Shown here one piece after another: positions 8,076 to 18,068 of a stretch of 64,000 bases of DNA. Below the pieces are notes generated by a model that was given only the letters and a program-made list of their open reading frames with translations, did no database searches and had not been told where the DNA came from. Origin of the DNA: Gracilaria domingensis. Its lineage: Eukaryota > Rhodophyta > Florideophyceae > Gracilariales > Gracilariaceae. Location: assembly GCA_022539475.1 (NCBI GenBank), contig VCMS01000131.1:62001-126000 (forward strand), read 5' to 3'. The position numbers and the translations under genes were made by a program. Numbering within the stretch: position 1 is the stretch's first letter; each line of letters begins with the position of its first letter.

Positions 8076-10172
8076 ATGTCTGCCTTCGTTTCAAGTTTTG
8101 TGCTACCATTCAATTCCCGTTCCTCAAACAGCCGACTGTCGACCTCACGAGTGTCATCACTGCATGCCACAGTATGGAACGCCCGCGCAAACGTGACGGT
8201 GGCCAGTGCCTCAGATGACGATGGCTGGGGAATGGACGACTTTGATCGAGATTATTACGATGAGCTCAAAGAAGAGTACAAGGATAATGACAGGGTACAT
8301 ATATTCGCAAAGGAAGACTATGAACTGCACGATATAGATTCGCCCTACCTGTTTGACAACCGCGCTCGCGATTTGGAACAAATTAGAAAGGAGATGGCAA
8401 CACGCCCAAAAGCGCACCTGGATGAACACACCACTGTCGATAAAGCCATGTTGCTCTCGGATATGCATGACCAGACTGAACTCGAGAGCTTCAAGGAAAC
8501 ACTTCTGACGCATGACGCCATAAACGGAAAAGGCTGGCAAGATCCGATGCCACCAAGCGACCTGGACGGCGATCCGGAGTATATTCACTTTCGAAAGTCT
8601 CCCAAGCCGGAAAAAGATCCCAGAGACGAAGACATTCTTGCATTGCTTGGAGAAACAAATTTGTTGCCAAGAAAACTATATCCCAGCGAACAGGACGAGA
8701 TAGACGCTCTAAGCAGCAGCTATGATATGATGCAGACCGAATTCTGGGATGAGCCAGCAGAACCGTTCAGTATGGGCGGCAACGTCGACGTGCCTGACCC
8801 AGAAGAATTCGCCCACTGGCAAGCAGAGGCAAAAGCGCGAGGTGGAACTGCCGTAAAGGGCGACTCATATTTTCTTCCACCCTACAAGGATCCACGCGAC
8901 AGAATAAAACGCCCGGATCCTCCAGGGGGACACACTGCGCCGCATCAACAAGAGTCTTTTATCAAAGCAAACCTCGGCGTATGGCAAGGCAGCGTCAGAG
9001 TGTTTTCCCTGCATTCTGAGCACAAGTTTGCGCCGCAATTGACGGCGAGTTTCTCTCTTCATAGCTCTGTCGAAAAGGGAGCAAATGGTGCTGTTGAATG
9101 GGGCTCAACGGCAACCGCTGAGTCCATCGAGCATGTGTCAGACGTATGGGTTCCGTCACCAAAGCACGGCGAAGCACTAGTACCTGGTCGAGCTGTTTCT
9201 GCGGAAGGCTGCTATGTCGTGTGCCGGAAGAATGGCATCACTCGCCAAGACACCGAGTTTTTTACTATGAGTCGCGCGTGTCTTGAATCAATGACTAGGA
9301 ACAAGTCATGTCGTCCGGAACTGGAGATTGGTATTAGATCCGAATGCGGAGGGCTTTCCGCTCGTCATAGAATATTTCTATGCACCGCCGATGGAAAGGG
9401 TGAGCTCAAAGATAACGGAAGAAGAAAGCCGGTAAAGTTCTCCCACGTAATCGTTTTCAAGGAGTTCCTGACGACATCTGTTCCTAGTGAGCTTTCGACG
9501 GAATACAATGTAGATACATGTACATCGCCCCAGGAGTTTGGTCTCGAGGTGGCCAGTGCTGCAAAGCTGCTTGGCCTATGGCGTGGACACGGCGTAGTGC
9601 TTCTCCCAGAGTACCCTCCAATGTCCTGCGATCACGTTTCGACAAGATACGACACATCCGAAGAAGACTCCATTACTGAAAATGATGTTACTTGGGTGGA
9701 AAACACGGTCCCTGACAACCCAAACCAGACATCACGGCGTCGGGAGCGCACTGTGAAAAAGAGGAAGACTTCACGAAGAGTAAGAGAGGCACGCATGCAT
9801 GATCGACGGCGTCTCTCTGAGTGCCAGTTGCTGATCCGAGAAGAGAGCGGGCAGGCTGTCGAAGAGCAGAAATTCGCGTGGAAGGCTATGCCGAGTGTGG
9901 ACGCGTTCTCCTCCATGTATTCTCCCAGAGTCGGCCATTTTGTAGGCGATTACGCTGCATTGCTTGTATCTCAACATGTGCTTCTCATGTTTCCGGTCAG
10001 CGATGCGTTTCCTGAGATTTGGAACACTGTCTCTGCAATCGAATTAAGCCGCCCATCGCGATTGAGAATAGAAGCGGGAAGAAATGATCAAGGAACTCTT
10101 GTTGGCGCCCTGTTCGTGAATGAGACCGTTGAAGATGGTGCGGAGAGTGATTCGGTGGCGGATTACGTTTGA
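8076..10172 (+). CDS. Predicted plastid-targeted protein with two lipocalin-like segments
   Basis: 698 residues, function not recognised. The N-terminus (MSAFVSSFVLPFNSRSSNSR, Ser/Arg-rich, Phe at 4) looks like a plastid transit peptide. Residues 45-280 are acidic and hydrophilic. From about residue 290 two segments begin with similar cores, LGVWQGSVRVF and, about 200 residues later, LLGLWRGHGVV. These resemble the opening strand of lipocalin-like beta-barrels of the DUF3598/CpeT-CpcS type. A basic insert (RRRERTVKKRKTSRR) lies between the second core and the C-terminal part. The barrel assignment is tentative. Its 3' end faces gatA tail to tail. Confidence 0.7.
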   Translation: MSAFVSSFVLPFNSRSSNSRLSTSRVSSLHATVWNARANVTVASASDDDGWGMDDFDRDYYDELKEEYKDNDRVHIFAKEDYELHDIDSPYLFDNRARDLEQIRKEMATRPKAHLDEHTTVDKAMLLSDMHDQTELESFKETLLTHDAINGKGWQDPMPPSDLDGDPEYIHFRKSPKPEKDPRDEDILALLGETNLLPRKLYPSEQDEIDALSSSYDMMQTEFWDEPAEPFSMGGNVDVPDPEEFAHWQAEAKARGGTAVKGDSYFLPPYKDPRDRIKRPDPPGGHTAPHQQESFIKANLGVWQGSVRVFSLHSEHKFAPQLTASFSLHSSVEKGANGAVEWGSTATAESIEHVSDVWVPSPKHGEALVPGRAVSAEGCYVVCRKNGITRQDTEFFTMSRACLESMTRNKSCRPELEIGIRSECGGLSARHRIFLCTADGKGELKDNGRRKPVKFSHVIVFKEFLTTSVPSELSTEYNVDTCTSPQEFGLEVASAAKLLGLWRGHGVVLLPEYPPMSCDHVSTRYDTSEEDSITENDVTWVENTVPDNPNQTSRRRERTVKKRKTSRRVREARMHDRRRLSECQLLIREESGQAVEEQKFAWKAMPSVDAFSSMYSPRVGHFVGDYAALLVSQHVLLMFPVSDAFPEIWNTVSAIELSRPSRLRIEAGRNDQGTLVGALFVNETVEDGAESDSVADYV

Positions 10173-10390
10173 CCCCGCATTTTTGCCACAGGTTGAGACA
10201 ATCACGTCAACAAATCAAACCACCGTTCCTGGGACGGCTAACAGAATATGCGGAATATGCACAGCGCAGATGAGATAAATGGTTTTCAGAGCTCCGAGAA
10301 CAAGACTGAACTTCACCACAGCATCCATCAGACCATGGAGTGACGCTGACGACGAAGGCAAAAGTTGCCCGCCGACATGTAGCATTTTGT

Positions 10391-11995
10391 TTACACGGAT
10401 AAAGCGACGTTTCCTTCCACTGATTCAGGCAAAAGCTCATGATGAGCAGTGTTCTGTTGATAAGCGTTGGCAGCCTTCAGAACTAGTTCATCTTTCATGA
10501 AGGAACCTACGAGTTGAAGTCCGATTGGCAAATTCTTCGATGTCGTTCCGCAAGGCACACTAATGGCCGGAAGACCAGCAAGACTTGCCGGAACAGTAAA
10601 AATGTCGTTCAGCATCATCCAAATGGGGTCGGATACCTTCTCCCCAATTCCAAACGCAGGAGTCGGCGCGACTGGAGTAACCAGAAAGTCAAAACCTTCA
10701 GCGAACTTATCCTTTATGGAGTTGGCAAGAGCGGTTCTCACTCGCTGAGCTTTGAGGTAATATGCGTCATAATATCCGCTGGACAGAGCGTATGTACCTC
10801 CCATTATTCGGCGTTTTACCTCCCACCCAAAACCAGAGGAACGCGACTCCGCGTACATATCAGAAGAGTTCTTGGCGTCTTGTTCCCGTACGCCATACCT
10901 CACACCGTCATATCTAGCCAGGTTGGCCGAGGCTTCAGAGTTTGCTATCACGTAGTACGCTGGAGCGGCAACTGACAACAATGGCAATGACACTATCTCC
11001 ACTTTCGCTCCAAGACTCTTAAACACATCTAATGCGCTCTGTACCGCCTCAGCTACTTCAGTGTCCACTCCAGAGGACAATGACTCGCTGACAACGGCAA
11101 TCCGAACATCAGAAAGATCGCCCTCCAAAAGATCTGCAAAAGGTGGAACGGGAGCGTTACTCACTGTAGAATCCATCCCATCTGATCCAGCAATAATCTG
11201 CATGATGAGTGCAGCATCTTGAGCACTGCGACAAATCGGTCCAACAGTATCCAGGGAAGAACCATAAGAAAGAAGACCATGACGACTGACACGTCCATAT
11301 GACGGTTTGAACCCCGTTACACCGCAGAACGAAGCGGGTTGTCGAATGCTTCCCCCTGTATCCGTACCCAATGCAACGGGGCACATATCAGCGGCAACAG
11401 CGACTGCTGAACCTCCAGAAGAGCCACCAGGCACGCGAGAAAGATCCCACGGATTTCGGGTGGTCGCGAAGGCTGAATTTTCTGTAGAACTGCCCATTCC
11501 AAACTCATCGAGATTGGTCTTGCCGAGAATGACAGCACCAGCATCAAGCAATCTTTGCACCGCCGTGGCATTGTACGCAGGTATAAAGCCATCTAAAATC
11601 CGACTGGCGGCCGTTGTTGGTATACCTTTTGTGGAGAGGTTGTCCTTGATGGCGATTGGAACTCCTGCCAGCGGACCTGGATCTTTGCCTTGCGCCACTT
11701 GTTCATCTATTTTGGCTGCTTGGGCCTGTGCGAGCTGCGCATCGATAGTGAGAAAGGCACTGACGTGCGGCTCGACAGACTCGATTCGAGAGAGCGACTG
11801 TTGCAGTACCTGTGATGCGGACGTTTCACGAGAACGGATGGATTTGGCTATGTCATTGATGGACTGAGAAGCAAGCGCACGTGTGACATTTCGCAGCGAC
11901 TTTGAACGTCGAAATTGTCTGTGGAATGTTGTGCGGTGCGCGGAAAGGACATGGGAGACCGAGTTTGTACAGGTAACGAAAGTGGCCATGAACAT
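10391..11995 (-). CDS. gatA: Glutamyl-tRNA(Gln) amidotransferase subunit A, organellar
   Basis: Amidase subunit of GatCAB, which converts misacylated Glu-tRNA(Gln) to Gln-tRNA(Gln) in plastid and/or mitochondrion. From the ATG at 11995 it has 534 residues. An earlier in-frame ATG at 12046 and one at 11989 are alternatives; the MFMATF start with a basic Ser/Arg-rich region looks like a transit peptide. The amidase signature is complete: catalytic Lys in AIKDN (about K117), cis-Ser in GGSSGGSA (about S192) and nucleophile Ser in DTGGSIRQP (about S216). The 75 and 24 residue spacings match the bacterial enzymes. C-terminal PVAPTPAF and the amidase tail are present. Probably active. Confidence 0.93.
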   Translation of the reverse strand: MFMATFVTCTNSVSHVLSAHRTTFHRQFRRSKSLRNVTRALASQSINDIAKSIRSRETSASQVLQQSLSRIESVEPHVSAFLTIDAQLAQAQAAKIDEQVAQGKDPGPLAGVPIAIKDNLSTKGIPTTAASRILDGFIPAYNATAVQRLLDAGAVILGKTNLDEFGMGSSTENSAFATTRNPWDLSRVPGGSSGGSAVAVAADMCPVALGTDTGGSIRQPASFCGVTGFKPSYGRVSRHGLLSYGSSLDTVGPICRSAQDAALIMQIIAGSDGMDSTVSNAPVPPFADLLEGDLSDVRIAVVSESLSSGVDTEVAEAVQSALDVFKSLGAKVEIVSLPLLSVAAPAYYVIANSEASANLARYDGVRYGVREQDAKNSSDMYAESRSSGFGWEVKRRIMGGTYALSSGYYDAYYLKAQRVRTALANSIKDKFAEGFDFLVTPVAPTPAFGIGEKVSDPIWMMLNDIFTVPASLAGLPAISVPCGTTSKNLPIGLQLVGSFMKDELVLKAANAYQQNTAHHELLPESVEGNVALSV

Positions 11996-12436
11996 TGATG
12001 ATGACAAGCGTTGGCGGCGATTCGAATGCGCTGTTGGGGAATCCATCCAGAATTGCAATCGCCAGGACTGACGGGAGACAACAGCGCAATTTGGATGCGC
12101 GGCGGTCTCTTAACTATCTGCGGAACAGTCAATCCACACCTCGATGCGATATGTGCGTCTGTGCCGGTTTTGCATGTGCGGGCGACTCCCAACTCGCACG
12201 CGTATGATAGGGATCAACGCGTCGTCAACGCTTGTTAAGACAGGGCCGGCTGCTCATGTGCCACTACCGTACTTCTAGTGTGATCACATTGTGATCATGC
12301 CAGGTCCAATACTGGCACCGGTGCGGCACGGCGGAGGGCATCATTCTCATGTTCATCCGGTTCGTTTTTTTGCACTGCCGCCCAATGTACCAAGGGTAGC
12401 CTTCTAGCACAGCGGCGCTGGCAGCCCCGCTGTGCT

Positions 12437-12497
12437 CGTCCACGACGACGCGTTGGGCAGCGCTGCGACAGCGCTGCCCAACGCGTCGTCGTGGACG
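12437..12497. repeat. Perfect 29-bp inverted repeat with 3-nt loop
   Basis: Arms 12437-12465 and 12469-12497 are exact reverse complements, separated by CGA. The core includes CACGACGACGCGTTGGGCA. It ends about 65 bp upstream of the TATA box of the U2 snRNA gene and about 440 bp from the start of gatA on the other strand. It could be a cruciform-forming or dyad-bound upstream promoter element, a hairpin transcript, or a relic of a mobile element; sequence alone does not decide. Confidence 0.95.
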
Positions 12498-12561
12498 CGT
12501 GGAAACCGTACAAGCCCTGTTCGGCGTCGTTCGGCTCGCACCGTGGACGCCTCCTCGGCAG

Positions 12562-12568
12562 TATAAAA
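12562..12568 (+). promoter_or_regulatory. TATA box of the U2 snRNA gene
   Basis: TATAAAA preceded by CAG and followed by AGCC, about 30 bp before the likely 5' end of the U2 RNA. This spacing fits RNA polymerase II initiation. Confidence 0.65.
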
Positions 12569-12593
12569 AGCCGGCGGCGACTTCCGTTTACCA

Positions 12594-12800
12594 CCTCGCG
12601 TCTTCCCCCCCAACTGTCTTGGTGAAAGCCTTGATTAAGTGTAGTATCTGTTTTATCTAGTGTAACAGCTAGATGCGGTTCCACATGGGACCGCTATCTT
12701 TGTTACAACTATTTTTCTCGAGGGGCTGCAATTGTTCGTAGCTTGCTGCGACTTGTATGCCGCGCTTTGCCCTGGTATTGCACTAGCCTCCAGGTTTTCG
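12594..12800 (+). ncRNA. U2: U2 spliceosomal snRNA
   Basis: Recognised from conserved U2 landmarks in the right order. The branch-point pairing region is AAGTGTAGTATCTGTTTT (GTAGTA at 12641-12646). Stem IIa is formed by ATCTAG (12655-12660) with CTAGAT (12669-12674), loop TGTAACAG. Stem IIb is GCGGTTCC with GGGACCGC around the loop ACAT (12675-12694). A Sm-like site ACTATTTTTCTCG lies near 12709. The terminal stem-loop IV, CCTGGTATTGCACTAGCCTCCAGG (12771-12794), is nearly identical to other eukaryotes. The 5' end is placed near CTCGCGTCTTC by TATA spacing; both ends are uncertain by about 15 nt. This RNA base-pairs with intron branch points and U6 in the spliceosome. Confidence 0.9.
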
Positions 12801-13452
12801 CAGAGCACCTCTCCCCCAATTGTCTTGTTTTCTTGCTCGTTTCGTTTGTTTTGCGTGCGCTACAGGTTTCGTTTTCCGCAAGTTCGTCGGTTTGGATCAA
12901 GGATATTGCAATGTAGTTGAGCATTGAGATGAGGGAAATAGTACAGATGAACGATGATGTAGGATGTCCGCGGCATCTTAGCCTCACACTCCACATAGAT
13001 CACATAGGGTTTCGTCGTTGAAATAAATCTTCTTGTTCACTCGCTGCTCAACTTTCACACTTTCGTGACGACCGCGCTTTCACGAACTCTGCCCTACATT
13101 CTTGATGCTCCTGAACCGCAGGCCACAGGCCGCCGTCTTTTCACGTGAGAAGCGATCAGCCGTTCGCCGAAACCGTTGAGAAAGAAACTGCTTCCCCTGT
13201 GCTTCAAACATTGCTGCCAGCGTTGGCCAGCGTTGTACTTGCCTTGTCGACTTCCACGCCTCGGCGACCCTCGGAGACGATGTTTTTTTTTGTTTCTTTT
13301 CTCAGCAATAGCTGATGGATGATTCATCTGGTTCCGGCGACGAGCAACGACATGCGCAGCGCTAAAGAGATTCGTAGCAACCACGCTAACGCTGGTAAAG
13401 CGTAGTCCCAGACTCGTCCTGATCTACCACTGCCGCCTGACTAGCATTCGCC
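12801..13452. other. Intergenic region downstream of U2 snRNA
   Basis: About 650 bp without a supported gene. The first part should hold the U2 3'-processing signal; the last part the promoter of the small Cys/His-rich protein at 13453. A T-run lies near 13282. No second snRNA or tRNA was found on reading. Confidence 0.5.
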
Positions 13453-14031
13453 ATGTCCTCTCCGGAAGAGCTCGACATCATGGGAACACTCGAAAAGCTC
13501 ACCACGCAGGTGCAGCAAGCAGCCAACGATTCCTCGCCTTATCTAGACCACATTCTCCGCGACGCAATTCATACTACCTCAAGCTTACTGAAGTCGTCTC
13601 TGCCTGAGAATGTAAGCGAACCATGGCTGCAAGAACTTTCCAAGTTTTCTGCGCATCCCAAACTTAACGCCAGTCCGGAAGATGGAGACGGCATTCATTC
13701 GTGCAAGGAGGAGCGCTCTCATAAGAAAGCACCAAATGGTGTTGTTCACCTTCTCGCACCATCGAACTTGAGTTGCGCGACATCTGAGAGAGCAGAGGAA
13801 GGGCAAAGCCAGAGAGTCTGTGGTTGCGGAACCATATTTTCGCCATCTTCCATATCTGATGATACTTTGCAAGCGAAGCATGTGAAATGCATTCATGGAT
13901 GTGGTCACTTGTTTCACTCCGCAAGGTGTAGAAGACAGAATAGCCAGGCTCATGCCCATCACTGTGCTGCACTGCAGAGAAAAGAAGTTCTGAAACGCAT
14001 TGGTTTACCTGTCGATCCTGAGCTGTTCTGA
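13453..14031 (+). CDS. Small Cys/His-rich putative zinc-binding protein
   Basis: 192 residues, family not recognised. N-terminal half helical and acidic (EELDIMGTLEKLTTQVQQAA). The C-terminal half has a cluster of possible metal ligands: CGCG near residue 122, then CIHGCGHLFH with a following C, then HAHHC near 172, ending ELF. The CxC, CxHxCxHxxxH and HxHHC spacing looks like a two-metal treble-clef or MYND/RING-like fold, but I cannot place it. ATG in a good context (GCCATGTCC). Likely a real gene because of the complete ordered ligand pattern; function unknown. Confidence 0.6.
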   Translation: MSSPEELDIMGTLEKLTTQVQQAANDSSPYLDHILRDAIHTTSSLLKSSLPENVSEPWLQELSKFSAHPKLNASPEDGDGIHSCKEERSHKKAPNGVVHLLAPSNLSCATSERAEEGQSQRVCGCGTIFSPSSISDDTLQAKHVKCIHGCGHLFHSARCRRQNSQAHAHHCAALQRKEVLKRIGLPVDPELF

Positions 14032-14678
14032 GTTATCTTTGGTACTGAAAGTCGTGCAAAGATTTGGAGAAGTACTCTTGTCTGAGTCTGTTATCAGACG
14101 AGGATAATTGACTATCACTTGTACTCTTACATAAACTTCGTAAATTATGGCCATCGTAATCATGGCCGGGCCCCACCCATGACTCGGATGATAGCACTTA
14201 ACCCGTGCCCCATCCCATGGAGAAGAAAGGAAACAAACTGTATTGGAACCAAGAAATGTTGTCACGTTGTTGATGCTATCAGAATACTACTCAGCGGCTG
14301 CTGTCATCTTTTCATGAAAGCCACATGAGACGATGACTATAACTGTTGTTGTTGATGAGTTTTGAACGCATCTTGTCCTAAATCGGGCCCATCTTGGTAT
14401 CGTATACATCCCATTCACTCGATGGGCCGCTCCATTGGAACGAGAATGCTCCAGTATAGATTCACATTCGATATCGTGACTTGCTTGTGCAACATGGTAC
14501 ATGACTTAACGGCCGAAAAGCGCCAATCTCTGAAGGTTAGTCCCGAATATGAGTATCGTTCAAGGGCCTCCCGTCTATGTACTGTTTGTAGGACTTGTGA
14601 AAGCTACGAGCGAACAGCACCAACATAATCCTCAATGTATCCCACCCGGGAGTTCCCGTTCTCTTCAGCGACCGCATT
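14032..14678. other. Intergenic region before the subtilase
   Basis: About 650 bp with no supported gene. Short frames are present but unrecognisable. It presumably holds the 3' end of the Cys/His-rich gene and the subtilase promoter. Confidence 0.5.
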
Positions 14679-16313
14679 ATGCGGATTCTGCCTTTACTTT
14701 TCGCGGCTCTACTTGGAGTCGCCCATGCTGTTTCCAAAGGATATGTTCGCAAACGCTTTATCGTTTCGCTGGAACCGGAGAATGAATGTGACAGTACCTG
14801 CGTTGAGGCCGTGAAGAAGAGTATCGCTGGCTTAACCTTTCAAGGAAAATCGGCTCAATGTGAGATCATTCGGCATAATGTGCACTTGGGTATGATCACC
14901 GTTAAGTGCGGTTGTGTACGTAATGATACTACGGCGATGCTAGTGAACGACAAGCTGCAGCAGATTGACGGTGTCATGTATTCAGCCCAAGATGTGCTTC
15001 TCACTACAGCTCCAACTGATTCTGACGCACAAGACGAAAGCACGGGTGGTCCTGATACTCCTATGTTTGTTCCAGCTTCGAGAGAAGTCGTGCCCGAGGG
15101 TTTCTCCCCTTACAATTGGGGTTTGGACCGCATTGATCAAGAAGATGCAAACCTGGACAGGCTCCCCACTGACTATTCGTGCTACCCAAGAAGGGGAAAA
15201 GGGGTTCGTGTGTTTGTCATTGATACGGGATGTCGTGTAGACCACAATGAATTCGTAAATCTCGATATCACGACGCAGAAGGCGCCAGGAAGTTCATTTG
15301 CGAACGGCGTCGATGACAATGGTCATGGAACCCATATCGCGGGTTTAATTGGCGGAACGAATGTTGGCATTGCTAGAGACGCTTCCGTCACTTGCATAAA
15401 AGCGTTCGATCACCATGGGAACGGAATTGCTACGGACACAATCGCAGCAGTGGAGTACATTATTGAAGAAAAGGCGAAGAATGCTTCCGTGCCATTCATT
15501 GTGAATTTGAGTTACTCGGCACTAACTGGCTTCACGACTACACCTCTTGATGAGATTGTGTACTCATCTTCGGATCGTGGAATCGTTTTCGTCGTCTCTG
15601 CTGGCAACTCTGCCGTGAACTCTTGTTTCTTTAGTCCCTCAAAGGCGAAACAAGCGTTTACTGTCGCAGCTAGTACTAAGCAAGACGCTCTTGAAATGGA
15701 TAGCAACAAAGGCTCGTGCGTAGAATTCATTGCACCTGGGCATGAGATTGTTAGCGCAGGTATCAGCTCTCCGACAGATTACGAATCGATGAACGGGACG
15801 TCTATGGCAACGCCTCACGTTGCAGGACTCTCCGCGCTTGTGCTTTCTGAGAACATGAATTTGCAAAGTAACCCAGCAACTGTGCGAGACTCTCTGTATG
15901 AGATGCTTCTGACCAATACCGCCAATGTCGCGGACTTCATTCTGCCGCGCATGCAAGTGGGTTGTAGCACAGTGCAGAATGAAGTAAACATGCGTCGCGC
16001 TGATGGTTACAGAATTGCAGCGTTGGAAATTGTGATTGAAGGTTTCGAGTCATCACCTGAGAAGGGAGTGGAGCCGTTGGAGACACTAGAACCATTCATG
16101 GAAGGAGAGGAGGAAGATTTGATCCCTTCAAACGAGCCAGAAGAAGAGGGAGTGCCGGCCATACCGGTTACATTCGTAACATCATCATCTCAGGCAGAAC
16201 AGCTGCCTCCGGTGGAAGGGAACAGTTTTGAATTCACACCTGAGAAACGTAACAAGGAGAATCATGACATCATGGTAGAATTAATGAATTTCTTACAACA
16301 GAACAACGTTTAG
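14679..16313 (+). CDS. Secreted subtilisin-like serine protease (S8, proteinase K-type)
   Basis: 544 residues. A signal peptide (MRILPLLFAALLGVAHA) is followed by an I9-type inhibitor propeptide beginning KRFIVSLE, with extra cysteines, and then the catalytic domain from about residue 145 (YNWGLDRI). Catalytic residues are all visible: Asp182 in VIDTG, His219 in GHGTHIAG, oxyanion Asn310 in SAGNSA and Ser375 in GTSMATPHVAG. The WGLDRI start and an even Cys content resemble the proteinase K branch. After the domain an acidic Glu/Pro-rich tail of about 100 residues ends without a membrane segment or GPI-like signal. Predicted to act outside the cell or in the vacuole after self-removal of the propeptide. 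Confidence 0.92.
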   Translation: MRILPLLFAALLGVAHAVSKGYVRKRFIVSLEPENECDSTCVEAVKKSIAGLTFQGKSAQCEIIRHNVHLGMITVKCGCVRNDTTAMLVNDKLQQIDGVMYSAQDVLLTTAPTDSDAQDESTGGPDTPMFVPASREVVPEGFSPYNWGLDRIDQEDANLDRLPTDYSCYPRRGKGVRVFVIDTGCRVDHNEFVNLDITTQKAPGSSFANGVDDNGHGTHIAGLIGGTNVGIARDASVTCIKAFDHHGNGIATDTIAAVEYIIEEKAKNASVPFIVNLSYSALTGFTTTPLDEIVYSSSDRGIVFVVSAGNSAVNSCFFSPSKAKQAFTVAASTKQDALEMDSNKGSCVEFIAPGHEIVSAGISSPTDYESMNGTSMATPHVAGLSALVLSENMNLQSNPATVRDSLYEMLLTNTANVADFILPRMQVGCSTVQNEVNMRRADGYRIAALEIVIEGFESSPEKGVEPLETLEPFMEGEEEDLIPSNEPEEEGVPAIPVTFVTSSSQAEQLPPVEGNSFEFTPEKRNKENHDIMVELMNFLQQNNV

Positions 16314-18068
16314 AAAGACGAGTGCCATGTGAGGCTTATGAATGAGGGGATCATGGAGGGCGTATTTCGTGGACGTCTGAATGCTTGTCGGTCGACAGCG
16401 GTTGCCAAATCATGCATTGATCTTAGTAAAGGCCTCCACATGGATTTGTAAATACCATCAAGCTCTCGATTCACTGCCTGTTCCAAAAGACCATGCGTGA
16501 GGTGTGTTGTTTCGTTGCTGTCGTAGTCTAACAACTCAGCACTTCAAGAATTGGGGTTCTTGGCTGGTCGTCTGAGCCCATATCACGTTATTGACTTTAT
16601 CTTAGTGCTTTTGTCTGGACATTGAGAGCCATAAGTTCGTACTTTCTTCACAAACGTACATCCCAATCTTCTGTCCGCCTTTTCATGAACCGTGTGCATT
16701 AGGTAGCGTTACAGGGGTAGCCAAAACACTCTTTGAAACTTAGCTATATCTGCGGGCGACGACTGAACTTTCACTACGTATATCTAGAACGTGATACACA
16801 GATGTTCTTTAGAGCATTTGCGTGCAACTATATTACACCTGGGCGAAGGAACGAGAGACGTGATGCGTCAGTGTTAGGAGCGAGTGAAGCAGACCGCGAT
16901 GAAGCGGATAAGGTGGTGTCCGGTAATCGGGCTCCCATAGGTCGCAGGGTGTCAGTAAAGAAGTTCTTTGAACCCAGCTCGTAAACGCTTTCGAAGTCGT
17001 GAAAGGAAAAGCGCCGAAGATGATTTGTGTCCTGGACGGTAACGAGCGCATGCTCAAAGATGCAGTAGCGGGGAGTACAATGACATACCCGCGAGAGCCA
17101 CAACCCGAAACTGAAAGACGACCAGAGAACGAAGTGGAATTGGAGATGTTTGAGCAAGGTACTACAAGTATGGTGTCGTGCCATGCGTGGTAGAACGAAC
17201 GAACGAGACCTTTATTTAATGGCATTTGAAAGGTAGAACGTTGAAGATGATGGGTGTATACATAACGACGAAGGGTGTGCTGCGGGTGGAACGCATCAGG
17301 CAAACCTCTAGCTTTCCGTTCCATCGCCTACTTGCCCACTGGCACAAAATACAGCTCTGTTCTATTTGCACCAATCTGTTGCACCACGACGTCGGGTGCG
17401 GCGGTGCTCCCAAATAGTCGGTTGGTAGGGGTCCATACAAGTCTTCACTGAGGATGCGAGCCAGATAGTACTGCTGAAATACACTCTATCCTATCCAAGG
17501 GTTTCCGACCAATACGGCGAGCTTCACTCCGCAGAGCATCATGGACTCGTCGGCGCACAAAGATTAAATGTGGACAGAGATCACAGCCTATTTCGTGAAT
17601 CGGGGAGTTTGTACAGATAACGTCGATAGAGTCCGATACATCCTGTCTCACAGCTTTTCTAAAGGACGCAACTTGCTTGCTCAAATCGGGACGGTCATGG
17701 ATATCAGGCCCAAAGCTGTTCAAAATTATTGGATACTTCACTGCAGCTGGTACTTGAGTCAATCCATTGGCGTGCGGTTTGTTGAAGATGCGAGTGCAGT
17801 GCCGCCGAGCTGCCTTTCTGCGGAAGTTACCGAGCGAGAAGATGCATAGTTGAGAACGCGTAACAAGAAACGATCGTTTATCTGAATGTACATTTTCATC
17901 GCGAACGAATGTGTTGAGGGGGGTTTTGACGTTGGCAGGATCAACATTTCCGCAGCTGCGAGGCAAAAAAATGTATGAGGCATTTATAAGAACAATACAT
18001 TACAGAAGCCTGAAATAATTGTACTAAACGAAGCTTAAATTTTTATTCGCTCCAAAACGTTTCCCTGT
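16314..18068. other. 1.75-kb gene-free stretch before POLD1
   Basis: No convincing gene. Frames of up to about 170 codons on the minus strand are present, but the one at 17445-17966 has no ATG and the one at 16833-17324 has no recognisable domain. Two diverged segments, near 16998 and 17224, share a TGAAAGG...GAAGATGAT pattern, possibly an old duplication. The right end grades into the POLD1 promoter. Confidence 0.45.

Noticed and set aside
16833-17324. 163-codon minus-strand frame in the gap before POLD1
   Set aside because: Has an ATG but no domain, signal or compositional sign of coding; overlaps other random frames.
17445-17966. 173-codon minus-strand frame, considered as a transposon fragment
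   Set aside because: Lacks an ATG and none of the reverse transcriptase, transposase or endonuclease motifs could be seen.
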